A stretch of DNA of 64,000 nucleotides from Halobacillus faecis (GCF_007991335.1 NZ_BJYD01000004.1:218196-282195), one strand, 5' to 3'; numbered from the stretch's first letter, positions 33,857-42,562 are shown. Numbers and translations are program-made. Notes: generated by a model from the sequence alone, not told the origin.

Positions 33857-34594
33857 ATGGCAAAACAGAAGAAAAGCTTTATCAAAAAATGGTGGTTCTG
33901 GGGAGTCGTGATTCTCGTCGTTTTCGCGGGAGCTCAAGGCGGAGGAGAAGAACAGGACCAGGCAGAAGCAGAACCGGAAGAGACGCCAGTCGAGGAAGTG
34001 GAAGCGGCTAGCGCAGAAACCGAAGAAATCTCAACAGAAGAAAGTGAAGCACCTGCTGAAGAGGAAGCCGAAGAATCGACCGTGGAAGAGAAGGAAGAAG
34101 AAGCACCTCCAGAAGAGGATACCGTAAAAGTCTCTACAGGCATGCACGAAGTCGGAACGGACATCGAACCAGGCCTCTATAAATCAGAAGGGTCCGTGTA
34201 CTACTGGGAGCGGCTTGCAGGATTCAGCGGTGAATTCGACGACATCATCGCGAATGGCAACCCACAAGGCCAGCAATACGTCGAAGTGAAAGAATCCGAC
34301 ACCGCCTTCAGTACTCAGGGTACAGGCAGCTGGACGTTGATTGATGACAGCTATGCACCTGAAACACAAACCAGCTTCGGTGATGGTACGTACCTGGTTG
34401 GAAAAGACATCAAACCGGGGACGTACAAGAGTGAAAGTGGAGGAGGCTACTGGGCTCGATTGAGCGGGTTCAGTGGAGAGCTTGATACCATCATCGCGAA
34501 TGATAACCCTGGTGGTTCTTCGATTGTAGAGATACAAGAATCTGATCGTGGTTTCCAAACGTGGGGGAATGGTGAGTGGACGAAGGTTGAATAA
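33857..34594 (+). CDS. Membrane-anchored acidic protein with two repeated domains
   Basis: A 245-residue protein with an N-terminal helix (about residues 12-26), a very acidic low-complexity linker (about 30-95, Glu-rich), then two copies of an about 65-residue domain beginning (M/T)xxVGxDIxPGxYKSE and containing a W-x-R/E-L-(A/S)GFSGE core. It is most likely attached to the membrane with the repeats outside. The repeats are common in Firmicute surface and phage-associated proteins of unknown function. AAGGAGG precedes the ATG. Confidence 0.65.
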   Translation: MAKQKKSFIKKWWFWGVVILVVFAGAQGGGEEQDQAEAEPEETPVEEVEAASAETEEISTEESEAPAEEEAEESTVEEKEEEAPPEEDTVKVSTGMHEVGTDIEPGLYKSEGSVYYWERLAGFSGEFDDIIANGNPQGQQYVEVKESDTAFSTQGTGSWTLIDDSYAPETQTSFGDGTYLVGKDIKPGTYKSESGGGYWARLSGFSGELDTIIANDNPGGSSIVEIQESDRGFQTWGNGEWTKVE

Positions 34595-34640
34595 ATAAAG
34601 GGACATTCGTTATATTTTGAGTAGTTAATATGTGAAGAGA

Positions 34641-34673
34641 ATCCAGTCAAGAAAAACCTTGACTGGATTTTTA
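34641..34673. terminator. Strong bidirectional terminator, left edge of Dnd island
   Basis: AATCCAGTCAAG pairs with CTTGACTGGATT, followed by TTTTA. It separates the 33857-34594 gene from the minus-strand island genes and marks a sharp fall in GC content. Confidence 0.88.
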
Positions 34674-35777
34674 TTGCTCGAAAAATTTTGATAATATTTG
34701 ATCTACTAAGACTGACCTATTTATTTTCTTAAGATCCGATAGATCATTCAATCTTTCGATATTTTTATCATTTAACGTAAAGGAAATACGGCTTTTATGT
34801 TCATTATTATTCTGTTGTTCTTTGTACTCCTTAATAATTTCTTTTAGTATTTCAATTTCCTTAGAACTGAATAAACTTAAGAAATTACCATCATTTAATT
34901 CAAAAGGTGTACTTTGCAGCTGGGTTTGACTAACATTTTCACTTTCCATATTCTCTGTTTTAGGAGGTGTGGTAGCTGTCTTACTTTCCTCACTCGCACT
35001 CTTAGGAGTGGTTTGAGCAACGTATTCATATAAATTATGCTGTTTTAATTTCTCAATCCATTTTTTTTGATTGATCTGTTTACTGGATGAAAAATGTTCG
35101 ATACTCAAACCTGAATCAACGTAGTCCCTTATTAATTTCTGTAACAATACATATTCACTTGTTTTAGTCCACTTATCAACTAAGTGGTCATATCGATAAT
35201 TGTGTTTTTTAAGGGTAAATCGGATATGGGTAGGCTGAATCTTATATTCCTTTGCTAAATCCTTCATGCTAAGCCCATTATTAATTTGTTCCACGTATTT
35301 AACAGCGAGCTCCTTTTCTTTTATCCATTTTCGTTTATTCTGAATCGGTACGTAATTCTCACTCTTTAAAAATGTTTCGACTTTGTCTATAAACTCAATT
35401 CTTTTTTTATTGTTCTTGAAAAAATTTCCTGATATATCATATAAAGTTAACCCTCCAAGTAAGAGACTTAATATTTCTTGCAGGATTTTTTCATCATTTT
35501 TTATAGTCCATTGTTCGATTATAGTGTTAAATTGATACCCTCTATTAAACAAGTAGGTCTCAATATCTTTCTTAGGTTGATTGAACTTTCTTTCCATCTC
35601 ATCCAATTGTATATATGGATTCTCTTCTAAAAGATGTGGTAAACGTTCTAAACTGTCATTTGATTCTTCTTTTTTATGTAAAATTCCATCTCCATTAGTG
35701 TAGTTATTAGTCTCATTTTGAGATTGATTCGTTTTATTGTTCAAATACTTTTCAATTTGATTAACTAAATCATCCAT
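34671..35777 (-). CDS. Tandem HTH-like, ribbon-helix-helix-tailed protein of the accessory Dnd module
   Basis: A 368-residue protein of unknown family. It has two related helix-turn-helix-like repeats, each followed by an aromatic tail: DEMERKFNQPKKDIETYLF with GYQFNTIIEQW (about residues 50-85), and LSMKDLAKEYKIQPTHIRFTL with NYRYDHLVDKW (about 165-205). After a Ser/Thr/Pro linker it ends in a ribbon-helix-helix-like segment (SRISFTLNDKNIERLNDL, then NRSVLVDQIL). It is the last gene of the operon with DndE- and DndD-like genes, after a hairpin at 35801-35828. It probably binds DNA; target unknown. The ATG at 35777 has AGAGGTG. Confidence 0.6.
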   Translation of the reverse strand: MDDLVNQIEKYLNNKTNQSQNETNNYTNGDGILHKKEESNDSLERLPHLLEENPYIQLDEMERKFNQPKKDIETYLFNRGYQFNTIIEQWTIKNDEKILQEILSLLLGGLTLYDISGNFFKNNKKRIEFIDKVETFLKSENYVPIQNKRKWIKEKELAVKYVEQINNGLSMKDLAKEYKIQPTHIRFTLKKHNYRYDHLVDKWTKTSEYVLLQKLIRDYVDSGLSIEHFSSSKQINQKKWIEKLKQHNLYEYVAQTTPKSASEESKTATTPPKTENMESENVSQTQLQSTPFELNDGNFLSLFSSKEIEILKEIIKEYKEQQNNNEHKSRISFTLNDKNIERLNDLSDLKKINRSVLVDQILSKFFEQ

Positions 35778-35800
35778 ATTATTCACCTCTATATTAATTA

Positions 35801-35828
35801 ACCTGAAGGATATTGGGATCCTTCAGGT
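35801..35828 (-). terminator. Intercistronic hairpin
   Basis: ACCTGAAGGAT and its exact complement at 35818-35828 lie between the DndE-like gene and the HTH/RHH gene. The tail is only partly T-rich, so it may attenuate or process the transcript rather than end it fully. Confidence 0.55.
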
Positions 35829-35834
35829 AATCGT

Positions 35835-36197
35835 TCATATTATTACAAAACGAGTGTCTTCTAAACTGTTTTTATTATTAATATTCATGTTTAATATTCT
35901 TATGCCTTTTTCTATATATTTAAGAAAATAGTTTTGAATTTCTAGATCGTCCAAAGTCTTTTTCTCTTTTTCAATGATTAGATGTTTAAACATAAGATAT
36001 TCAGTGTCTTTGATTAATCCATCAGGTATCGTCCATTTAGGAGTAGACGTAGAATCAAACTCAAATGCGTCTTTTGCAGAAATTCCTTTGGCCAGGGCAA
36101 TTTTTATAACTGTGGCTCGCTCCAAGTCCAATGAATCTATTGTATTCTCTAATAGTTGCTTTCCTTCATAAGATAAGTTCATTTTTTTATTGGCCAT
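35835..36197 (-). CDS. DndE-like protein (second DndE paralogue)
   Basis: A 120-residue protein of the DndE/DUF1832 type: N-terminal helix with LENTIDSLDLERATVIKIALAKGI, then a helical segment and the C-terminal YFLKYIEKGIRILN, comparable to HLTRGVKILNEEY in the canonical DndE at 43685. Canonical DndE binds nicked double-stranded DNA and joins DndCD. This copy follows a DndD-like gene with a one-base TAATG-type overlap, giving a second DndD-DndE pair without its own DndC. Function in modification or restriction is not known. Confidence 0.72.
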   Translation of the reverse strand: MANKKMNLSYEGKQLLENTIDSLDLERATVIKIALAKGISAKDAFEFDSTSTPKWTIPDGLIKDTEYLMFKHLIIEKEKKTLDDLEIQNYFLKYIEKGIRILNMNINNKNSLEDTRFVII

Positions 36198-38203
36198 TAG
36201 TTCACCTCCACAAGTTCAAAATAGCCTTCTCTGATTAGTGTGTATTTATGTTCCTCATTGTAATCTAACAAGTATTGTTTAGCAGAGTGACTCTTCATCA
36301 TATCAACATAATCCTTAGTGATTTCAGTATCTGTTGATAAAATAATAACTTGATCAGATAATTCTTTGTAATAATTTTCAATGAGTCTGTTTCTATGAAT
36401 GCTATCTAGTCGACCAAGTGGAGTGTCAATAACCATAGGTAAATCAAGATCTGATGCCTTAATAAGTGCCCATATTAAAGCGGATGAAATCATTTGCATT
36501 TCTCCTGCAGAACGGTCTAATATACTTACTTCTTGCCCGCGTTCGTTATACAAACGAATAGAATAATTTTCGATGTCAAATATTACTTCTCCGAATTCAT
36601 CCGTTTTTCTAATTAGTTTTTTAAGCATTTTTTCAAATTCTTCTCTAATCATTTCAGCTTTTAACTTAGTTGCTTTTAATAGAAATTCGTCTGAAAATTC
36701 CTTGGTGCGTTTAACGTAATCAAGTTTAGTGTTCAAGTCTTCAGAAGAAACGTCATTTGCTGAGAGTCTAGTTAATTTATTTCTTGTGTTGGTTAATTTT
36801 TCCTTCAAGGGAGTTAGTTTTTTGAATGCTGTTCTAACTTTAGAATTTAAAACACCTTTTTGTTCTTGAAGCTGGGCTAATAATTTTGTTTCCTCATCAA
36901 TTTCAACAGACTCAGGAGCAGATTGAATTTCGGACTCTAATTGTTCATACTTGTTTTCTAGGTCTGATATTGCTGTTTTCATCTTTACTAATTGATCCGC
37001 CTTTAATATAGGTATATTGATCAATGTATTTTCCTCTTTAGTAGACAAATCATGTAATTCTCTGGATTTATGGCTGACACTTTCCTCTTCGTTAAGCCAT
37101 ATTTTCTCTCCAATTGATTTAATTTGTGTTAATTGTTGATTTGTTAACGGTGGATTGATTTCCTTACTTAATAGTTGATTTATAAATTCGTTATAAGGCT
37201 CAAGAGAATTCTCTCGTAATATTTTTTTGTTTCGTTCATCTTTTTCTAACTTAATTGCCTTTTTTAGTTCACTGATCTGATCAGATAGAATGATACTAAG
37301 GATATTTTCTTTATATTTTTTTTCAAATTCTTCTTGTTCAAGCTGTAATCTAGTTTGGATTTCAGACTGTTTTCTTACTAACTTTTCCCTGGATCTAGAA
37401 TTTCTGGATATTTTATCGTTCCGCTTTTCCGTGGTTTCAGTAATTCTATTTTCTATTTCTTGTATTTCTTTTCTTGTTTTTTGTATGAAATTTTCATATT
37501 TATCTATTTCTTTTTCTGTTTTATCTAATTCATTTTTGTACTGATCTAAAGTGGTTTTATTAGTGGCTGATGATAGCTTTTTATATAACTGAGATTCTAG
37601 GGATTCCAGGTCATTTAAGAGTAGCTTATAGCTGTCCAAACCTGTAATTTTATGAATAGCCTCTTTCATCTCAGAGCTGTTTTGTTTAGTTATTAAATCT
37701 TTAATTTCTTCACCATCGAAGATGAAGAAAGGAGCAGCATTATAGGGGATAATGCGATCTATAAAACGATTGAATGAGGCTAGGTCTGTTACGTTCATCT
37801 TTTTTCTTGTAGTCGACCCCGGTTTTTTCACCTCAATGCTACGATCTTCAGCTACTAACTGCTTCTGTTTATCAAAGAGCCAGTTCACCTTTAATTTCCA
37901 TTCTTCACCTGTATCCATTTCAAGTGTTAAGGATATAAAGCATTCTCTACCACCCTCATCAAAATAAGTGTTATTTATTGTGTTTGCCATTAAGCGATCA
38001 TATTCAACCTTAGTGATACCTCTTTGTCCAAAAAGAATATAGCGAATAGCTTTAAGTATAGTGGTTTTTCCAGCACCATTTAATCCTCCTAAGAGGATAA
38101 CATTGCGATTGTGCTTTTTATCTTCCTCGGTAATTGATAAATCTATTTCTTGTAACCCGTAATATGTTTTGTAATTTTCAAAAACAATTTGTTTTAATCT
38201 CAT
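36197..38203 (-). CDS. DndD-like SMC/Rad50-type ATPase (accessory copy A)
   Basis: A 668-residue coiled-coil ATPase. Walker A GGLNGAGKTT (residues 39-48), the DndD-family FDGEE motif, long coiled coil from about 200 to 500, ABC-type signature RSAGEMQM, and Walker B MVIDTPLGRLDSIHR. DndD proteins couple ATP hydrolysis to nicking or handling of DNA for sulfur insertion. Unlike copy B (40080) it has no Cys hook in the coil. Its partner genes are a small upstream protein and the DndE-like protein, so it may act as a PT-sensing or DNA-scanning motor rather than in the main Dnd complex. Confidence 0.82.
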   Translation of the reverse strand: MRLKQIVFENYKTYYGLQEIDLSITEEDKKHNRNVILLGGLNGAGKTTILKAIRYILFGQRGITKVEYDRLMANTINNTYFDEGGRECFISLTLEMDTGEEWKLKVNWLFDKQKQLVAEDRSIEVKKPGSTTRKKMNVTDLASFNRFIDRIIPYNAAPFFIFDGEEIKDLITKQNSSEMKEAIHKITGLDSYKLLLNDLESLESQLYKKLSSATNKTTLDQYKNELDKTEKEIDKYENFIQKTRKEIQEIENRITETTEKRNDKISRNSRSREKLVRKQSEIQTRLQLEQEEFEKKYKENILSIILSDQISELKKAIKLEKDERNKKILRENSLEPYNEFINQLLSKEINPPLTNQQLTQIKSIGEKIWLNEEESVSHKSRELHDLSTKEENTLINIPILKADQLVKMKTAISDLENKYEQLESEIQSAPESVEIDEETKLLAQLQEQKGVLNSKVRTAFKKLTPLKEKLTNTRNKLTRLSANDVSSEDLNTKLDYVKRTKEFSDEFLLKATKLKAEMIREEFEKMLKKLIRKTDEFGEVIFDIENYSIRLYNERGQEVSILDRSAGEMQMISSALIWALIKASDLDLPMVIDTPLGRLDSIHRNRLIENYYKELSDQVIILSTDTEITKDYVDMMKSHSAKQYLLDYNEEHKYTLIREGYFELVEVN

Positions 38204-38205
38204 GG

Positions 38206-38394
38206 TTAGACACCCTCAGTTTCTTTGCTGATATAAAAATGTATTAAACTTTCTATATTTGCTACTCTTTTGCTTTCTTTTATATCCTGATAAGAGTTAT
38301 TTTTTGATTCATTTATTAATTTGTGAATCATTTCCTTGTCTAAATTATATTTTTGAGCTAGTTGATGAATAAGGATTTTTTCAGTGTAGTGCAT
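38206..38394 (-). CDS. Small helical protein preceding DndD-like A
   Basis: A 62-residue, mostly helical protein with no known motif (MHYTEKILIHQLAQKYNLDK...). The ATG at 38394 has GGAG seven bases upstream; an in-frame ATG at 38409 is less well placed. It ends two bases before the DndD-like start. A similar-sized helical gene precedes DndD-like B on the other strand, so these may be small partners of the ATPases (inference). Confidence 0.6.
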   Translation of the reverse strand: MHYTEKILIHQLAQKYNLDKEMIHKLINESKNNSYQDIKESKRVANIESLIHFYISKETEGV

Positions 38395-38481
38395 GGTACA
38401 GCTCCTCATAACTATATTAGGTTCACTAAATCTATTTTACTAACATTAGGAGAACTCTGACAAGCCATCCTACAGAATGTT

Positions 38482-38497
38482 TAGCCAAATGTAGCCA
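38482..38497 (+). promoter_or_regulatory. Direct-repeat operator candidate in the accessory Dnd divergent promoter
   Basis: TAGCCA occurs at 38482-38487 and 38492-38497, exactly one helical turn apart, with an AGCCA also at 38463. A possible extended -10 (TGATAAAAT) follows at about 38502. The block lies between the divergent accessory operons and might bind a shared regulator. Confidence 0.4.
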
Positions 38498-38536
38498 TTT
38501 TCTGATAAAATAGTAGTATAAATAGGGGTGAATCTG

Positions 38537-39898
38537 ATGGGTTTTATGTTGCCTACATATATAAATTTAAGAGAGTACCAGAGGAATGCAATACAAAGTT
38601 GGTATAACAACAGCCAACAGGGTTTGTTAGAAATGGCTACAGGTACTGGTAAGACAATAACGGCACTAGCAATAGCTGCAGATCTATTTGAAATAACTAA
38701 AAGGACGAATATTATAATTGTTACACCTTTTAACCAGTTATCTACTCAATGGATAAAGGAATGTAGAAACTTTGGTTTAAGACCTGTTAAAGCTTTTGGG
38801 GATTCAAAAAAGTGGACCCCTCATTTAGACGATAATTTGAGAGCCTTTAAGAAAGAATTAACCGATATTACAGTAACTGTTACAACTAATGCTACTTTTT
38901 CACTAAAACCAATGCAGGAGCGTTTGAAACGAATGAGTGAAGAGACGCTGATTATAGTTGACGAAGCTCATTATTTTGGTGCGAAAAATTTAAATTCGAA
39001 ATTGCCCAGCCACTTCAAATATAGGCTGGCTCTAACTGCTACACCTACAAGGTGGATGGATGAAGAAGGAACGGACCGATTAATGTCTTATTTTGGAAAC
39101 AAAGTAGTGTATTCGTTTTCATTAAAAGAAGCTATAAAGGAAGGCTACTTAACGGAGTATTATTACTATCCTAGGCTAGTACACCTGAATGATGTAGAAA
39201 CTGAAGACTATATTGAATTGACAAACAAAATTAAAAAGCTATATCACCAATCTAAAACAAATAGTGACGCAAAGGAGTCGATGGAACGACTTGCTTTAAA
39301 ACGTGCACGAATCATATATTCTGCACATAATAAAGTAGAGGAATTGACAGCCCTTTTAAAAGAAAGTGGAAGTAGTTCACATTCATTGTTTTACTGTGGA
39401 GATGGCCAATATCAAGAGCAACGGCAAGTTGATGCTATAACCGAATTGCTTAATGCAGAATTTAAAATGAATGCAAAGAGATTTACCTCCAAAGAGTCTA
39501 ATATGGAAAGAGACGAATTATTGAGTTCTTTTGAAAGTGGGGAAACAGACGCTTTGGTTGCAATTAAATGTTTAGATGAAGGAATTGATGTACCAGCTAC
39601 AAAGACAGCCTATCTAATTGCTAGTTCTGGAAACCCTAAAGAATTCATACAGCGTAGAGGGAGAGTTTTAAGGAAACACCCGGATAAAAAATATGCTGTT
39701 ATTCATGATTTTATAGTCGTTCCTCCAAATTTAGAGGAAATCTCAACTGCTCAAGATGAATATTATAATATGGTAAGAAATCAACTAAAGAAAGAATTTC
39801 ACCGTTTCAAAGAGTTTTCAAATCTGGCAATAAATGGACCTGAGGCAGAAGAGGTAATATGGGAATTAAAGAAAGAATTTAATCTGTTGGATGTATAA
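38537..39898 (+). CDS. DEAD/DEAH-box helicase of the Dnd-linked restriction type (dnd_restrict_1-like)
   Basis: A 453-residue SF2 helicase with Walker A ATGTGKT (residues 34-40), DEAH box, ATPTRW motif, and C-terminal motifs DEGIDVPA and RRGRVLRKH. Size, context and motifs fit the TIGR04095 'DNA phosphorothioation system restriction enzyme' family (family assignment from memory). It is homologous to type III restriction and UvrB-like helicases but has no nuclease domain that I can see. It starts the plus-strand accessory operon. The ATG at 38537 has AGGGGTG six bases upstream. Confidence 0.78.
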   Translation: MGFMLPTYINLREYQRNAIQSWYNNSQQGLLEMATGTGKTITALAIAADLFEITKRTNIIIVTPFNQLSTQWIKECRNFGLRPVKAFGDSKKWTPHLDDNLRAFKKELTDITVTVTTNATFSLKPMQERLKRMSEETLIIVDEAHYFGAKNLNSKLPSHFKYRLALTATPTRWMDEEGTDRLMSYFGNKVVYSFSLKEAIKEGYLTEYYYYPRLVHLNDVETEDYIELTNKIKKLYHQSKTNSDAKESMERLALKRARIIYSAHNKVEELTALLKESGSSSHSLFYCGDGQYQEQRQVDAITELLNAEFKMNAKRFTSKESNMERDELLSSFESGETDALVAIKCLDEGIDVPATKTAYLIASSGNPKEFIQRRGRVLRKHPDKKYAVIHDFIVVPPNLEEISTAQDEYYNMVRNQLKKEFHRFKEFSNLAINGPEAEEVIWELKKEFNLLDV

Positions 39899-39912
39899 AA
39901 GGGGTGTTTAAA

Positions 39913-40083
39913 ATGAATGAAAAAGATTTGTATCGGATCCTTGATGAACTAAGTGAAGATGAACAACAAATATTTATGAAAATTGTTAAAGCTGAAAAAG
40001 AACTGCTTCATAGAAAGTCATTACAGGGGACTTCTATTAAGAAAGATATATATAACTTCGTTAAGCAGGGGGTGAGGTCGTGA
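39913..40083 (+). CDS. Small helical protein preceding DndD-like B
   Basis: A 56-residue charged helical protein starting MNEKDLYRILDEL. It lies 14 bases after the helicase gene behind GGGGTG and overlaps the DndD-like B start by four bases (GTGA), which supports coupling. No known motif. It mirrors the small gene in front of DndD-like A. Confidence 0.6.
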   Translation: MNEKDLYRILDELSEDEQQIFMKIVKAEKELLHRKSLQGTSIKKDIYNFVKQGVRS

Positions 40084-42056
40084 TTATAAAGAAGCTCAGT
40101 TTATGCAATTTTAGACAATATTATGGTAAACAGGTTTTGGAATTTTCTTCAACTGATGATAAAAATGTTACAGTAATTCATGGTGAAAATGGATCCGGGA
40201 AGACCGCACTGCTAAATTCATTTAACTGGGTCTTGTATAACAAGACTGATCTTCCTGATCCAGATAAACTATTTAACAACTATGCTTTTGAATCAACTCC
40301 TGATGCCGGAAAGCTTGAAATGTATGTAGAAATAGAGTTTGAGTCAAAAGGGTTTGATTACATATTAAAGAGAAGTTTAAGTGGGATAAAGTATGGAAAT
40401 AAATTAACAAAAATAGAAAATAATGTTTTACTGAAATTCTTTAATGGGGAAATGTGGAAAGGTTTATCCAATCCAACGGAAGAGATTAATCAAGTACTTC
40501 CTGAAGATTTGAGGAATTACTTTTTCTTTGATGGGGAACGCATAGATCATCTTTCACGTCATGAAGATAATGATGAAATTAGAGATGCGATTAAGATTGT
40601 TATGGATCTCGAAATCATTGAGAGAGGAATAAAACATACCGAGGATGCTCGTAGGGAGTTTCAGAAAGAATGGGCAGATATTGCTGATGAACAAACAAAG
40701 CGCCTATTAGAGGAACAAGACTCACTTAAGGAAAAGCAGAATGAAAAACAAGAACGCCTTAACCAAATGAAACAAAACATTATTAAAAGAAAAGAACAAA
40801 TAAAAGATGTAGATGAGCAATTGTCTTTGGTTAAAGGAGTTAGCGAAAAGCAACAGGAAAGAAAGCACTTAGAAACAGAATTGGAAAAGCTAAAAGCCAC
40901 ACATACAGAGTTATTAAACAAAATTAGAAAAGCTGTTAGTAAACAGTCATATTTAGCTGCTGCACACTTATTAAAGTCAAAGGTTGATCAACACTTATCA
41001 GATATGGATATTCAGGAAAGCACTACCTATCCTGATTTATCAAAAAAATTAATCAACTCGATTATTCAAGACGGTGTATGTATATGTGGAGAAAATATAA
41101 CTCATGAGCACAAGTCACATTTAGAAGAACTGGCAGCAAAGATAGGGCCTCAAAATCGTTCTCTCTTACTAAATACTCTGAAAAGAGATATGGGGATCGT
41201 CATTGATACGAAAGAAAGATTTCTAAATGACCTCCATAGTCTTGAAAAGAGTGAATATAAAACAAAAGAAATCATCCGTGATACAGAGGATAAATTAGTA
41301 GAAATTAGTACAGATTTAAGCAATAGAGAATATGAAGATGTTCAATCACTAGAAAAAAACCGTAGGGAATACCAATCTAATATTGATGAGTATTTGAAGC
41401 AACAAGGGGTCTTAGAGGATCATATCAAAGATTTAGAATCCGAAATTGCATCGCTAACCAAAAAGATTGGAGAACAGGAGCAAATACAAAACAAGGCTCA
41501 GTTAGCAAAAAAAAGAATGCAAACATGTGAAAAATTAACTTCTGTTATGAATAGAATATATAACTTAAAAGAAGAAGAAGTGAAAAAGGATTTACAAGAA
41601 AAACTTGAGGAAGTTTATAATAACTTCTTGAGAAAAGGGTTTAAAATTAACCTTACTGAAGATTTTAAGATTAATGTTCAAAGTTACACGGGTGATAAAG
41701 TACCTTTATCACAAGGAGAGCGTCAAATTACCAGCTTGTCCTTTATTGGAGCAATTGTAGATATAGCACGGAAACATCATAAGAAATCAACCGAGTTAAT
41801 AAGTGAGGGTGGAATTTACCCTCTAGTTATGGATTCACCTTTCGGAGCTTTAGACTCGGATCATAGAGAACGTGTGGCAAGAGGAATTCATTCTTTATCT
41901 GAACAAATAGTTATTATTGTATCTACTTCACAATGGAAGGGTGAAGTGGAGGGGGCTTTAAATCCTTATATTGGGCATCAATACACTTTAAATTATCATG
42001 ATCCACAACAACATCATGATACACCATACGAATACACTGAAATTCAGAGGTGGTAA
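40080..42056 (+). CDS. DndD-like SMC/Rad50-type ATPase (accessory copy B)
   Basis: A 658-residue coiled-coil ATPase. Walker A GENGSGKT (residues 35-42), FFFDGERIDHL motif near residue 148, coiled coils from about 190 to 510 with a CxC hook (C334, C336) like a Rad50 hook variant, signature LSQGERQ and Walker B LVMDSPFGALDSDHR. The hook and the DSPFGALD form set it apart from the two other DndD-like proteins here. The start is GTG. It belongs to the helicase operon and is followed three bases later by Dnd-associated protein 4. Confidence 0.84.
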   Translation: MIIKKLSLCNFRQYYGKQVLEFSSTDDKNVTVIHGENGSGKTALLNSFNWVLYNKTDLPDPDKLFNNYAFESTPDAGKLEMYVEIEFESKGFDYILKRSLSGIKYGNKLTKIENNVLLKFFNGEMWKGLSNPTEEINQVLPEDLRNYFFFDGERIDHLSRHEDNDEIRDAIKIVMDLEIIERGIKHTEDARREFQKEWADIADEQTKRLLEEQDSLKEKQNEKQERLNQMKQNIIKRKEQIKDVDEQLSLVKGVSEKQQERKHLETELEKLKATHTELLNKIRKAVSKQSYLAAAHLLKSKVDQHLSDMDIQESTTYPDLSKKLINSIIQDGVCICGENITHEHKSHLEELAAKIGPQNRSLLLNTLKRDMGIVIDTKERFLNDLHSLEKSEYKTKEIIRDTEDKLVEISTDLSNREYEDVQSLEKNRREYQSNIDEYLKQQGVLEDHIKDLESEIASLTKKIGEQEQIQNKAQLAKKRMQTCEKLTSVMNRIYNLKEEEVKKDLQEKLEEVYNNFLRKGFKINLTEDFKINVQSYTGDKVPLSQGERQITSLSFIGAIVDIARKHHKKSTELISEGGIYPLVMDSPFGALDSDHRERVARGIHSLSEQIVIIVSTSQWKGEVEGALNPYIGHQYTLNYHDPQQHHDTPYEYTEIQRW

Positions 42057-42059
42057 AAT

Positions 42060-42521
42060 ATGATGAACACTAGAGTCAGAAGGCCGAAAGACCAAGAATA
42101 TATTTATCAAGAATTAACAGATAAGAAAGAGTTTGGAGTTTTTGAAAGTTATAAAGATTTATTTATGTTATCCATGGTAGTTGGATTTTTGGAAGGCAAA
42201 CGTTCACCATTTACAGAAAGCTTAGAATTAATCCATTGGCAGGTTTTCAACCTAACAACTGATGAGCCTGTGATAAATATGGTAGCTTATTTGGAAACTA
42301 ATAACCTTGAGTTTATTTATGATTACTCTGAAGAGAAGTTCAAAGAAAAAATTAAGATTGCAGAAGAATATGCAGCTAGCGGGGCTAACAAGGTCTATAA
42401 TGTATTTATGAGTGATCAAAAAAATGCATTGCAAAAAATTATGGACTATGTCCAAGAATTTGCTGATATAGAGGATTATGATACATGGAAGAAAAAGAGT
42501 TTAGTTAATGATTTATTATAG
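42060..42521 (+). CDS. Dnd system-associated protein 4-like
   Basis: A 153-residue soluble protein starting RVRRPKDQEYIYQELTDKK, with ESYKDLFMLSMVVGFLEGKR, matching the pattern of TIGR04062 'dnd system-associated protein 4' (from memory). Its role is unknown. It completes the plus-strand accessory operon, and the convergent dndA gene follows after a shared terminator. The ATG at 42060 has AGAGG nine bases upstream. Confidence 0.75.
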   Translation: MMNTRVRRPKDQEYIYQELTDKKEFGVFESYKDLFMLSMVVGFLEGKRSPFTESLELIHWQVFNLTTDEPVINMVAYLETNNLEFIYDYSEEKFKEKIKIAEEYAASGANKVYNVFMSDQKNALQKIMDYVQEFADIEDYDTWKKKSLVNDLL

Positions 42522-42531
42522 CTACAGAATA

Positions 42532-42562
42532 AAAAAGCAAGGGCAATAGGCCCTTGCTTTTT
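42532..42562. terminator. Bidirectional terminator between accessory operon and dnd operon
   Basis: AAAAAGCAAGGGC pairs with GCCCTTGCTTTTT in the gap between the convergent Dnd-associated protein 4 and dndA genes. Confidence 0.92.
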
